Assembly: GCA_947625735.1 (NCBI GenBank) | Contig: CANQPL010000020.1 | Span: 1 to 46,101, forward strand | Origin: an uncultured Clostridia bacterium | GTDB taxonomy: Bacteria > Bacillota > Clostridia > Oscillospirales > Ruminococcaceae | Length of the DNA: 46,101 nucleotides | Reading direction: 5' to 3' | Shown: in pieces, positions 1 through 7,354 of the stretch | Layout: every line of letters starts with the position of its first letter | Numbering within the stretch: position 1 is the stretch's first letter | Notes under the pieces: generated by a model | What the model was told of the DNA's origin: nothing | What the model saw: the letters and a program-made list of their open reading frames with translations, nothing else | Database searches by the model: none | Program-made: the position numbers and the translations under genes

Positions 1-132
1 AGTTCGGTGTTTTGCTCTACTCTATTTATTATACCATGCTTGTCAAGTGTTCGGATATTTTTGTGGATTGCTATAATCACTGACCGTCAGATCATTCTTG
101 AATAACACCGTTGAAAAATTCAAAAAAATCAC

Positions 133-161
133 TTGACAATCCCCCAAAAATATGTTATACT
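133..161 (+). promoter_or_regulatory. SigA-type promoter of leuS
   Basis: TTGACA at 133-138 and TATACT at 156-161 are separated by exactly 17 bases. Transcription should start near 168 and run through the T-box leader into leuS. Bases 1-132 hold no gene I can support; they are AT-rich, with a TATAAT on the minus strand near 30-35 but no matching -35. Confidence 0.88.
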
Positions 162-213
162 ATCTTCAATCACAAAAAATGCAATGACGGGGACAATATC
201 CGTTCCCCCCCGC

Positions 214-500
214 TTACAGAGAGCAGGTGTGTCATGATATGATGCAGATCATGTCGGGACAGGGTGAAAACCGGCAGCGGGACACGGAGATACTCACCCC
301 CGAGCAGCCGCCCGAAAGCGAAAGCCGGTAGGCACGGACGCTTCTCCCGTTACAGAGAATGTGTATTGTAAACAATACAAACGTGTGTTGTAAACAATAC
401 ATTCCAAGGCGTATGCCGTGAGGTATGCGTGAACGGGAGTGGTAACACGGGTTTTTGCTCGTCTCTCATTAAGGTGAGAGCGGGCTTTTTTATTTTTTTC
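214..500 (+). promoter_or_regulatory. T-box leader of leuS with antitermination terminator
   Basis: A structured leader of about 290 nt sits between the promoter and leuS. The T-box consensus appears as GAACGGGAGTGGTAACACGG at 431-450. It is followed by a terminator whose stem (457-485) pairs GCTCG/CGGGC and CTCTCA/TGAGAG, then a T-rich run at 486-499. Stem I begins near the AGAGAG at 218. A candidate leucine specifier is CTC at 293-295, preceded by GAGATA. In the known T-box mechanism, uncharged tRNA pairs with the specifier and the T-box bulge and blocks the terminator, so leuS is induced by leucyl-tRNA starvation. The T-box and terminator are clear; the exact specifier is inferred from sequence and from leuS downstream. 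Confidence 0.85.
361..400 (+). repeat. Two tandem small hairpins inside the T-box leader
   Basis: GTGTATTGTAAACAATAC (361-378) is repeated as GTGTGTTGTAAACAATAC (383-400), 17 of 18 bases identical. Each copy folds into a 6-bp hairpin with a TAAA loop, and together with GAATGT (from 357) and ACATTC they could form one longer alternative hairpin. They lie between Stem I and the T-box motif, where Stem II/III elements normally are. Confidence 0.7.
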
Positions 501-517
501 TGAAAGGATCGGATAAT

Positions 518-2926
518 ATGGAAAGATACGATTTTGCCGCCATAGAGCAGAAATGGCAGGATTACTGGGAGGAGCATGAGAGCTTTAAGGCTCAAACGGG
601 CAGCAAAAAGAAGAAATTCTATGCGCTTGTGGAGTTTCCCTACCCCTCAGGTCACGGTATGCACGTAGGTCACATCAAGGCATATTCGGGACTGGAGGTC
701 ATAAGCCGCAAACGCCGTATGGAGGGATATAATGTCCTTTTCCCCATAGGCTTTGACGCCTACGGTCTGCCTACGGAAAATACAGCCATAAAGGACGGCA
801 TTCACCCGAGAATAGTCACTGACAGGAATATCGAAAAATTTACAAATCAGCTCAAAAAGGCGGGTTTCTCCTTTGACTGGTCAAGGGTCATTGACACCAC
901 AGATGAAAAATATTACAAGTGGACGCAGTGGATATTCCTTAAAATGTTTGAAAAGGGACTTGTTTTCAGAGATAGGACACTTGTAAACTATTGTCCCAGC
1001 TGTAAGGTAGTGCTTTCCAATGAGGATTCACAGGGGGGCAAGTGTGATGTCTGCCACAGCGATATTGTGCAGAAGTCAAAGGAGGTATGGTATCTGCGTA
1101 TAACAGAGTATGCAGATAAGCTCCTTGATGGACTGAATACAGTTGACTACCTCCCCAATGTGCGGGTACAGCAGGAAAACTGGATAGGCAGGTCAACAGG
1201 CGCATTTGTTAATTTCAAAGTCAAGGAGAACGGGGAAACGCTGCGGATCTACACCACCCGCCCCGATACGCTTTACGGCGTGACATTTATGGTTATCGCC
1301 CCCGAACACCCCATTATTGAAAAATACCGTGATTCTATCGCCAATATTGCCGCTCTTGACGAGTACAAGGCGGAGTGCGCAAAGAAAAGCGAATTTGAAA
1401 GAACACAGCTTGTCAAGGATAAAACAGGCGTAAAGATCGAGGGACTGACTGCCGTTAATCCCATTACGGGCAAGGAGATACCCATTTATATTTCCGACTA
1501 CGTTATGATGGGCTACGGCACAGGCGCAATTATGGCAGTGCCTGCTCATGATACCCGTGACTATGAATTTGCGAAGAAATTCGGAATTGATATTATTGAG
1601 GTTATCAAGGGCGGAGATATTTCAAAGGAAGCATATACAGGCGACGGCGAAATGGTTAATTCCGATGTTTTAAACGGTATCACCAACAAAAAGGACGCCA
1701 TTGCAAAAATGCTCACCGTTTTAGAGGAAAAGGGCTGCGGCGAAAAGGGCGTGCAATACAAGATGAAGGACTGGGCATTCAACCGACAGAGATACTGGGG
1801 CGAGCCTATCCCCATTGTTCATTGTCCAAAGTGCGGAATGGTTCCCGTTCCCTATGAGGAGCTGCCGCTTAAACTCCCTCCCGTTGAGAATTTTGAGCCG
1901 GGACAGGACGGCGAAAGTCCTCTTGCAAAGATAGAGTCATTTGTAAACTGCAAATGTCCTAAGTGCGGCGGCGATGCAAGGCGTGAAACGGATACAATGC
2001 CGCAGTGGGCGGGTTCATCGTGGTATTTTCTCCGCTACTGCGATCCTCACAACGATACAGCGCTTGCTTCAAAGGAAGCACTCGAATACTGGATGCCCGT
2101 TGACTGGTACAACGGCGGCATGGAGCACGTTACAAGGCATATGATCTACTCTCGTTTCTGGCATCATTTCCTCTATGATATCGGAGAGGTGAACACTCCC
2201 GAGCCGTATGCAAAGAGAACGGCGCAGGGTCTTATATTGGGTCCTGACGGGGAGAAGATGAGCAAGTCAAGAGGAAACGTGGTAGACCCCAACGATGTTA
2301 TCCGTATGTACGGCGCAGATGTGCTGAGGGTTTATGTGCTGTTCATGGGCGACTATGAGCAGGCGGCGCCATGGAGCGACAGCAGTGTCAAGGGCTGCAA
2401 GCGTTTTCTTGACAGGGTATGGGCATTGCAGGAAAAGCTCACAGACGGCGATGAGTACCGTCCGGATATGGTTTCCGTAATGCACAAGACCGTGAAAAAG
2501 GTCACCGAGGATATAGAGGCGATGAAATTCAACACCGCCATTGCCGCAATGATGAGCCTTATCAATATTATCTATGATAAGGGCAGCGTAAACAAGGCGG
2601 AATATAAGACGCTCATCACGCTCCTCAACCCCTTTGCCCCTCATATGACTGAGGAAATATATCATAATAATTACGGCGGCATACTCAGCGAGCAGAAATG
2701 GGCAGAATATGACGAGTCCCTCTGCGTTGACAGCACTGTGGAAATAGCTGTGCAGATAAACGGCAAGGTCAGGGCAAAGGTGAATATCCCCGCAGATGCG
2801 GACAGTGAAACAGCCATAGCCGCCGCAAAAGCCGTCCCCGATGTACAGGCACAGCTTGCGGGAAAGACTATAGTCAAGGAAATTTATGTCAAGGGCAGGA
2901 TCGTTACACTGGCGGTAAAAGGATAA
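518..2926 (+). CDS. leuS: Leucyl-tRNA synthetase
   Basis: This class Ia aminoacyl-tRNA synthetase charges tRNA-Leu in the cytoplasm. At 802 aa it is complete and of normal bacterial LeuRS length. The catalytic HIGH-type motif is visible as PSGHGMHVGH near residue 45 and the KMSKS loop as GEKMSKSRGN near residue 580. Between them lie the CP1 editing region (TTRPDTLYGVTF, then the GYGTGAIMAVPAHDTRD segment) and Cys pairs (CPSC/CDVC, CPKC/CKCPKC) typical of zinc-binding inserts. The anticodon-binding region and C-terminal domain follow. The ATG has a GAAAGGA ribosome binding site at 502-508, just after the T-box terminator, so expression should follow leucyl-tRNA charging. Confidence 0.98.
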   Translation: MERYDFAAIEQKWQDYWEEHESFKAQTGSKKKKFYALVEFPYPSGHGMHVGHIKAYSGLEVISRKRRMEGYNVLFPIGFDAYGLPTENTAIKDGIHPRIVTDRNIEKFTNQLKKAGFSFDWSRVIDTTDEKYYKWTQWIFLKMFEKGLVFRDRTLVNYCPSCKVVLSNEDSQGGKCDVCHSDIVQKSKEVWYLRITEYADKLLDGLNTVDYLPNVRVQQENWIGRSTGAFVNFKVKENGETLRIYTTRPDTLYGVTFMVIAPEHPIIEKYRDSIANIAALDEYKAECAKKSEFERTQLVKDKTGVKIEGLTAVNPITGKEIPIYISDYVMMGYGTGAIMAVPAHDTRDYEFAKKFGIDIIEVIKGGDISKEAYTGDGEMVNSDVLNGITNKKDAIAKMLTVLEEKGCGEKGVQYKMKDWAFNRQRYWGEPIPIVHCPKCGMVPVPYEELPLKLPPVENFEPGQDGESPLAKIESFVNCKCPKCGGDARRETDTMPQWAGSSWYFLRYCDPHNDTALASKEALEYWMPVDWYNGGMEHVTRHMIYSRFWHHFLYDIGEVNTPEPYAKRTAQGLILGPDGEKMSKSRGNVVDPNDVIRMYGADVLRVYVLFMGDYEQAAPWSDSSVKGCKRFLDRVWALQEKLTDGDEYRPDMVSVMHKTVKKVTEDIEAMKFNTAIAAMMSLINIIYDKGSVNKAEYKTLITLLNPFAPHMTEEIYHNNYGGILSEQKWAEYDESLCVDSTVEIAVQINGKVRAKVNIPADADSETAIAAAKAVPDVQAQLAGKTIVKEIYVKGRIVTLAVKG

Positions 2927-2930
2927 TACT

Positions 2931-2965
2931 GAGAGTTAAGAGTGGAGTGTGGAGAGTGGAGTGAA
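2931..2965 (+). repeat. Five degenerate heptamers right after the leuS stop
   Basis: Starting four bases after the leuS stop codon, the sequence reads as five in-phase 7-mers: GAGAGTT, AAGAGTG, GAGTGTG, GAGAGTG, GAGTGAA. They are purine-rich in the sense of the upstream gene, like the tracts near 3127-3296 and 4525-4559. Bases 2966-3020 show nothing else I can name. Confidence 0.6.
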
Positions 2966-3020
2966 TAAGCTCACATTTTCCCGCTGCACCTTAATAAAAT
3001 CCGGAGGTCAGAATATATAA

Positions 3021-3060
3021 AACAGATCCCACACTATCGGCTGATAATGTGGGATCTGTT
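3021..3060 (+). terminator. Perfect 13-bp inverted repeat downstream of leuS
   Basis: AACAGATCCCACA (3021-3033) is mirrored by TGTGGGATCTGTT (3048-3060) around a 14-nt loop. It is strong enough to be the leuS transcription terminator, but the T-run is short and interrupted (TTATATC), so it could instead be a rho-independent-like hairpin of low efficiency or a small palindromic repeat element. Confidence 0.5.
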
Positions 3061-3090
3061 ATATCTGCATATCTTACGGATCATAAGAAC

Positions 3091-3296
3091 AGTGTGCAAA
3101 TTTAAAGGCTTGCACAAAGCTATTTTCTAACCTCTATCCTCTGACTTCTATCCTCTGAGACAGCGTGCAAATTAAAAGGTTCGCACAAAACTATTTTCTA
3201 ACCTCTAATCTCTAACCTCTAACCTCTAAGTTAAGAGGTTCGCACATAACGTTCTTCTTGCCTCTTGCCTCTTGCCTCTTGCTTCTTGCCTCTAAA
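3091..3296. repeat. Hairpin-plus-heptamer tandem repeat modules
   Basis: Three modules follow each other. A 23-nt spacer at 3104-3126 recurs at 3175-3197 (20 of 23 identical) and, shortened, at 3234-3254; it carries a GTGCAA...TTGCAC or GTGC...GCAC inverted repeat. After each spacer comes a phased 7-mer tract. At 3127-3161: CTAACCT, CTATCCT, CTGACTT, CTATCCT, CTGAGAC. At 3198-3232: CTAACCT, CTAATCT, CTAACCT, CTAACCT, CTAAGTT. At 3255-3296: TTCTTGC, three CTCTTGC, TTCTTGC, CTCTAAA. The last heptamer contains the stop codon of the minus-strand small gene at 3292-3456. There are no spacer/repeat units of CRISPR type. Confidence 0.85.
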
Positions 3297-3456
3297 AGGG
3301 AAGATCTCTGTCTTTGACACGAATGCAGCCTCTGGAATTGCGGATGCTCAGAGCAAACTGAACGATCATAAGCACAATGTTAGCAATTGTCACACAGAAA
3401 GAAATTATCAGCAGAATTTCCCGTGCGATCGTAATACCCTTATTTCCTCTTGACAT
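3292..3456 (-). CDS. Small membrane protein of unknown function (54 aa)
   Basis: This short gene starts at ATG 3456-3454, 8 nt after a clear GGAGG site, and ends at TAG 3294-3292. The product begins MSRGNKGITIAREIL, has one strongly hydrophobic stretch (about residues 14-37: LLIISF...IANIVLMIV) and a basic C-terminal tail (IRVKDRDLPF). It is therefore predicted to be a single-pass membrane protein. It lies 43 nt downstream of ricT on the same strand and probably shares its transcript. I recognise no family. The gene call rests on the ribosome binding site, the coherent hydrophobic segment and the position; its last codons run into the heptamer repeat tract. Confidence 0.65.
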   Translation of the reverse strand: MSRGNKGITIAREILLIISFCVTIANIVLMIVQFALSIRNSRGCIRVKDRDLPF

Positions 3457-3499
3457 AATCGGTACCTCCGTTCATGAATTTTTTTATATAGAGAAATCT

Positions 3500-4366
3500 T
3501 TATTTGTCCTCCAGCTGCTTTAAGGCTTTTATTTCCTCTCTGTCCACACGAATGCGCCCGTCTTTGAGCACCTTAACGGCGTCACGGTCAAAAACGACTG
3601 CGGGATCATCGGATTTTTCGGGCTTTACCTTCAGCTTGCCGGTAAGTACGTTTACCTCCTCAACATAGCCTTTAAAGTCGGGAGTTTTAACATATGCGCC
3701 CACTTTCGGGGTTATTTTGAGCTGCTCCTCGTAGAAATCCTGCTCATATTTAAGACAGCACATCAGTCTGCCGCAGGTACCCGAAATTTTTGTGGGATTA
3801 AGGGACAGCCCCTGCTCCTTTGCCATTTTTATGGATACAGGCTGGAAATCGCTTAAAAATGTCTTGCAGCAGAACGGTCTGCCGCACACACCCAGACCGC
3901 CCAGCATCTTTGCCTCGTCACGGACACCTATCTGCCGCAGTTCTATCCGTGTGCGGAACACTCCTGCCAGATCCTTTACAAGCTCCCTGAAATCCACACG
4001 GTTATCCGCAGTGAAATAGAAAAGCAGCTTGCTGTTATCAAATGTACACTCTACGTCCACCAGCTTCATGTCCAGCTTGTGGGCGAGTATTTTTTCCTGA
4101 CATATCTTAGCGGCGTTTTCCTCCTTGTGCCGATTCATCTCCGCAATTTTAAGATCCCTTTCGTTTGCAATGCGTATTATTGGCTTTAAGGGAGGGATTA
4201 TCTTGTCGTCCTCCACCATTCGCTTGCCCATTACCACATCGCCGCATTCAAGACCGCGGGCAGTTTCCACTATGACCTTGCTCCCCGGGGCGGGATCGGA
4301 ATCTCCGGGAGAAAAATAGTACATTTTTCCCGAGCTTTTAAACCTTACGCCTATTATCTCAGTCAT
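3500..4366 (-). CDS. ricT: PSP1-domain protein RicT (YaaT)
   Basis: This is the PSP1-superfamily protein known in Bacillus as RicT/YaaT, part of the RicA-RicF-RicT (Y) complex that binds Fe-S clusters, promotes maturation of mRNAs by RNase Y and affects Spo0A phosphorylation. It is 288 aa, near the usual length. The N-terminus (MTEIIGVRFKSSGKMYYFSP) is typical, and the conserved Cys pattern is present as GVCGRPFCCKTF and SGTCGRLMCCLKYE in the middle of the protein, the region thought to ligate the cluster. ATAAGGAG lies just before the ATG. It follows holB at a 188-bp distance in the Bacillus order holB-yaaT. RicA and RicF genes are not in the window. Confidence 0.93.
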   Translation of the reverse strand: MTEIIGVRFKSSGKMYYFSPGDSDPAPGSKVIVETARGLECGDVVMGKRMVEDDKIIPPLKPIIRIANERDLKIAEMNRHKEENAAKICQEKILAHKLDMKLVDVECTFDNSKLLFYFTADNRVDFRELVKDLAGVFRTRIELRQIGVRDEAKMLGGLGVCGRPFCCKTFLSDFQPVSIKMAKEQGLSLNPTKISGTCGRLMCCLKYEQDFYEEQLKITPKVGAYVKTPDFKGYVEEVNVLTGKLKVKPEKSDDPAVVFDRDAVKVLKDGRIRVDREEIKALKQLEDK

Positions 4367-4524
4367 TTTTTATCTCCTTATTTCAACGCTCTCTGCGGAA
4401 TATTTCTTATATTAACGGACGCTGCCCGTATCAGACAACGAAAAATCAATTTTGGATTTTTTAAGGGGCAAGATAAGGAAATGCTTCCCGCTTTGTTTGC
4501 GTTTTACAACTTTGCGGACAATTT

Positions 4525-4559
4525 TTCTTGCCTCTGATTATCTTGCTTCTGAGTTCAGA
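4525..4559. repeat. Heptamer tract overlapping the holB stop codon
   Basis: TTCTTGC, CTCTGAT, TATCTTG, CTTCTGA, GTTCAGA run in phase, and the last unit contains the holB stop (TGA, minus strand 4557-4555). The tract resembles the one ending at 3296 and is purine-rich in the sense of holB. The rest of the 4367-4554 gap shows no promoter I trust. Confidence 0.55.
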
Positions 4560-5532
4560 CCGCCCCCAGCTTTCCCGCAAGTACCGCCGCTGCTGCCTGA
4601 GCATTACAATATCCTGCACATCGGGCTGCGGCTTCACCTGCGGCATCATACATTTTTAAAAGTGCAGATTCGGAAAAACGCTGCGCCATAATACGGCTCT
4701 GCTTTTCGGCACAGCCTATGCACCCGCCGCCCTCCGCTTTTATGACAGCCGCATCTCTTATTACACGCATAAGCATTTCCAGAGCGCTGCGCATCTCGTT
4801 CCTGTCGCCGCTCAGAGAATGGAGCAGCACGGCAAGAGTATACGCATCTCCCTTTGCGGCGGCATCGGCAATGGCACGGACTTTATCCGCGGCAGCCGCA
4901 AGAACCTCGTCACCCTCCGCAAAATCTATACATCTTCCGATATTTCCCCCGAATGCATCGGCTGCGGCGGAAAGCTTTTCCTGTGAAACGGCAACTCCCT
5001 TTTCGGAAAAGTGTTCGGTCATGGCAGCTATGCACCCCTCCCTGTCCGCTTCGCTTACCTCCATTACCATGGAACGGGAAATGAGAGTGGGAAGAAATAC
5101 GCTTTTTGATGAAGCGGTAAAGATAAAATATGCGGTGTCGGGAGGATCTTCGGTGATCTTTAAAAGTGCGTCCTGTGAAGCGTCTGTCCACCCGTCACAG
5201 TCGGTGAGCAGATATACCTTTCTGTCGCAGTCGTTTGGGGATATAAAGCTGTCCTCCACCACCTTGGAACGGATATCGTTAACGGAATATATGCGCCCCT
5301 CCTTTGTTACCTCGATAAAGTCGGGGTGCTGACCCTTTAAAATCCGTCTGCACTGTCTGCATTCACCACAGGCATTATGGTTATCGCAGAGCAGGGACAT
5401 TGCAAGATAGCGGGCAGTGGTGCGTTTCCCCAGCCCCTTTTCACCTGTGATGATGTATGAATGTACAAATTTTCCTGTACGGCGCATGGCGGCTATGGGA
5501 CGGGTAATATTTTCCTTTGAATACAGCTTCAT
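4555..5532 (-). CDS. holB: DNA polymerase III delta-prime subunit (clamp loader)
   Basis: HolB is the AAA+ clamp-loader subunit that works with DnaX and HolA to load the beta clamp. At 325 aa it has the usual length. A P-loop-like GEKGLGKRTT lies at residues 30-39, followed by a zinc-module Cys cluster (CGECRQCRR near residues 55-63). The HPDFIEV segment, LLTDCDGWTDASQDALLKI and the arginine-finger-type ISRS segment are all typical of delta-prime and DnaX proteins. Its ATG overlaps the darA stop by one base (TGATG), which suggests translational coupling. Neighbours match the Bacillus yaaQ-yaaR-holB-yaaT block, here without yaaR. Confidence 0.95.
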   Translation of the reverse strand: MKLYSKENITRPIAAMRRTGKFVHSYIITGEKGLGKRTTARYLAMSLLCDNHNACGECRQCRRILKGQHPDFIEVTKEGRIYSVNDIRSKVVEDSFISPNDCDRKVYLLTDCDGWTDASQDALLKITEDPPDTAYFIFTASSKSVFLPTLISRSMVMEVSEADREGCIAAMTEHFSEKGVAVSQEKLSAAADAFGGNIGRCIDFAEGDEVLAAAADKVRAIADAAAKGDAYTLAVLLHSLSGDRNEMRSALEMLMRVIRDAAVIKAEGGGCIGCAEKQSRIMAQRFSESALLKMYDAAGEAAARCAGYCNAQAAAAVLAGKLGAV

Positions 5533-5849
5533 CAGAGCTTTTCAAACCTTTCAACATCGGTCACAAATACAGTCGCACCGCCAACGGCTATTTCCGATGG
5601 AAAAGCGGAGGGATCTGTGCGCCCCTGTCCTGCGGGAACGGAAAGAGTTCTTCTTCTTGAACGTGAGCGGATAATATTTATTGCCTCATCAACGCATTTA
5701 TCCTCAGTGCAGATGAGGAATGTAGTGTTCCCCGCCATAAGAAAGCCGCCTGTAGAAGCAAGCTTTGTAGCGGAAAAGCCGCTTTTGGTAAGAGCAGTGG
5801 ATACCTCATGGCTGTCGTCATTATTTATAATTGCAAAAATCAGCTTCAT
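5532..5849 (-). CDS. darA: Cyclic-di-AMP receptor PII-like protein DarA (YaaQ/PstA)
   Basis: This small PII-like protein (105 aa from the chosen start) binds cyclic di-AMP as a trimer in Bacillus, Listeria and Staphylococcus. The family hallmarks are visible: MKLIFAIINNDDS at the start, KLASTGGFLMAGNTTFLIC near residues 27-45 and EIAVGGATVFVTDVERF near the C-terminus. I chose the ATG at 5849 because it aligns with known homologues and has GAAAGAG eight bases upstream. An in-frame GTG at 5894 would add 15 unrelated residues. Its output partner is not known in these bacteria, and nothing here reveals it beyond linkage to holB. Confidence 0.92.
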   Translation of the reverse strand: MKLIFAIINNDDSHEVSTALTKSGFSATKLASTGGFLMAGNTTFLICTEDKCVDEAINIIRSRSRRRTLSVPAGQGRTDPSAFPSEIAVGGATVFVTDVERFEKL

Positions 5850-5916
5850 ACCTGTCACTCTTTCGGGATTATTCGGGGATCGGTGCGCTTCCACGCTTTC
5901 AGAAGATCCCTTAATA

Positions 5917-7242
5917 CTATTTTACCACATTTACTTTGAAAATGCTATAGTTTTTCAAAATTTTAATATTATTTTCGGAAAAAATTTCTCCTCCCACCAC
6001 AACTGCCACTCCGGGAGGGCAGCAGGAAACGGCACGGGCGCAGATCCTGCCTGCCGCATTGTCAATACCCGCACATTCTGAGGGAGCAAATGACGCTTCA
6101 CGGAGGGACATGACCTTTTGCGGGGGAGTAAAGCCCGAAATATGGGGAATTTCCACACGCCTCCTCCTCATGGGTATGCTTTTAAGTATTTCTTCGAGTG
6201 ACGATATTTCCTCTGCGGTAAGACCTGTGAGCATAAGCACAGTGCAGGCTTCATCTGCATATTCGCACTCTGCACCGTGTGACCGCAGAACCTCGGCAAG
6301 CTCCCGCCCTGTATACCCCGCAGAGGGGGCAAAGATAGTGAGCTTTCCCGGCTCATTTTCTAAAAAGCGGAACGGGGGAGAAAGCTCCGCCGTCAGCTTT
6401 TCATGCATTTTATTCAAGGCGGAAAAATACTCCTCCCCCTTGTCCGCCATAAATAAATTACATTCGTCTAAAGACCGCAGTATCAGGTATGACGGACTTG
6501 ACGAGCCGTAAAGTGACATTATCTCCTTTGCATATCCCTCATATTTTTCAAGAGAGGGAGCAGCGATGTGCAGATATGCTCCCCCCGTCAGAACGGGCAG
6601 GGTTTTGTGTGCTGAATCGCAGCATATATCCGCCCCGTGAAAAAGAGGGTGCAGCGGGATACCCCTTTCATCTTTTATAAAACGAAGATATGCCCCGTGA
6701 GCATTGTCAACAGCAAGAAAGACACCGTGCCTTTTGCATATGCGGGAAATTTCATCTATACAGGCAATGCTGCCGTAATAATCAGGACTTGTGATATACA
6801 CGCAGGCAGGCTTTTCGCCCACACTCAGCGCCTTTTCTATATCTGACGGGGATATTTTCCCCGAAACAAGGGAGTACTCATAATGCGGAAATATCCACTC
6901 AGGCTCTGCCCCTGTCAGCACACAGGCAGAAAGGAACGCCCTGTGGCAGTTCCTTGCCGCAATTATCCTTTTTGAGCCTGTCACTCCCATGCAGACAGTT
7001 ATCATTGTCTGTATGCAGAGGGTAGAGCCGCCTGCACTGTAAAGGGTCTTATATGAACCGAATATTTCAGAAGCGTTTTTTTCGCTTTCCTTTATTATCC
7101 CCTCAGCCTCGAAAAGGCTGTCCGCTCCCTTTATTTCGGTAATATCCCCCTGCTCTGCCCGTCCCTTATGCCCGGGCATATGACAGCGCAGCATATTTTC
7201 CGAGCAGTAGTCATTTATAAAATCTCTTATCGGTGCAGTCAT
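5917..7242 (-). CDS. Orn/Lys/Arg decarboxylase-type PLP enzyme (YaaO-like)
   Basis: This is a fold-type I PLP enzyme of the Orn/Lys/Arg decarboxylase major-domain family, 441 aa, the size of the short Gram-positive YaaO/SpeA-like group. Visible features are RCHMPGHKGR near residue 20, LYSAGGSTLC near residue 70, the ITSPDYYG stretch, and SAHKTLPVLTGGAYLH with the presumed Schiff-base lysine near residue 215. The C-terminal domain (GFTPPQKVMSLREASFAPSE and the C-P-P-G-V-A segment) is also typical. The product could be cadaverine, agmatine or putrescine; the substrate cannot be read from sequence. The start has an AAGGCGG site. The gene begins only 12 nt after the T-run of a strong terminator (7254-7346). 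Confidence 0.88.
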   Translation of the reverse strand: MTAPIRDFINDYCSENMLRCHMPGHKGRAEQGDITEIKGADSLFEAEGIIKESEKNASEIFGSYKTLYSAGGSTLCIQTMITVCMGVTGSKRIIAARNCHRAFLSACVLTGAEPEWIFPHYEYSLVSGKISPSDIEKALSVGEKPACVYITSPDYYGSIACIDEISRICKRHGVFLAVDNAHGAYLRFIKDERGIPLHPLFHGADICCDSAHKTLPVLTGGAYLHIAAPSLEKYEGYAKEIMSLYGSSSPSYLILRSLDECNLFMADKGEEYFSALNKMHEKLTAELSPPFRFLENEPGKLTIFAPSAGYTGRELAEVLRSHGAECEYADEACTVLMLTGLTAEEISSLEEILKSIPMRRRRVEIPHISGFTPPQKVMSLREASFAPSECAGIDNAAGRICARAVSCCPPGVAVVVGGEIFSENNIKILKNYSIFKVNVVK

Positions 7243-7253
7243 ACATACCGCCT

Positions 7254-7346
7254 TTTAAAAAAACTGCGGCAGGAACGTATTTTGCGGCAGCACCCCACAA
7301 AAACGCCCTATGGCTTTGTGCGGTGCTGCCCCTTTCCCCCTGCCGC
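7254..7346 (-). terminator. Two-tier terminator between the EAL gene and the decarboxylase-like gene
   Basis: On the minus strand an outer stem GCGGCAGG/CCTGCCGC (7339-7346 with 7266-7273) encloses a second stem GGCAGCACC/GGTGCTGCC (7322-7330 with 7286-7294), which is itself extended by CACAAA/TTTGTG pairing. The outer arm is followed by a T-rich run at 7254-7263. It closes the EAL transcription unit but also sits immediately ahead of the next gene's ribosome binding site. Confidence 0.75.
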
Positions 7347-7354
7347 TTATGAGC

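Noticed and set aside
1-70. Divergent promoter at the window start
   Set aside because: TTGACA and TATAAT occur on the minus strand but only 7 bases apart, which cannot work as one promoter.
3091-3296. CRISPR array
   Set aside because: The units are 7 bp long and contiguous, without unique spacers of constant length; no cas gene is nearby.
3265-3453. 62-codon plus-strand frame starting in the heptamer repeats
   Set aside because: It starts in low-complexity repeat sequence and overlaps the minus-strand 54-aa gene, which has a much better binding site and a coherent membrane segment.
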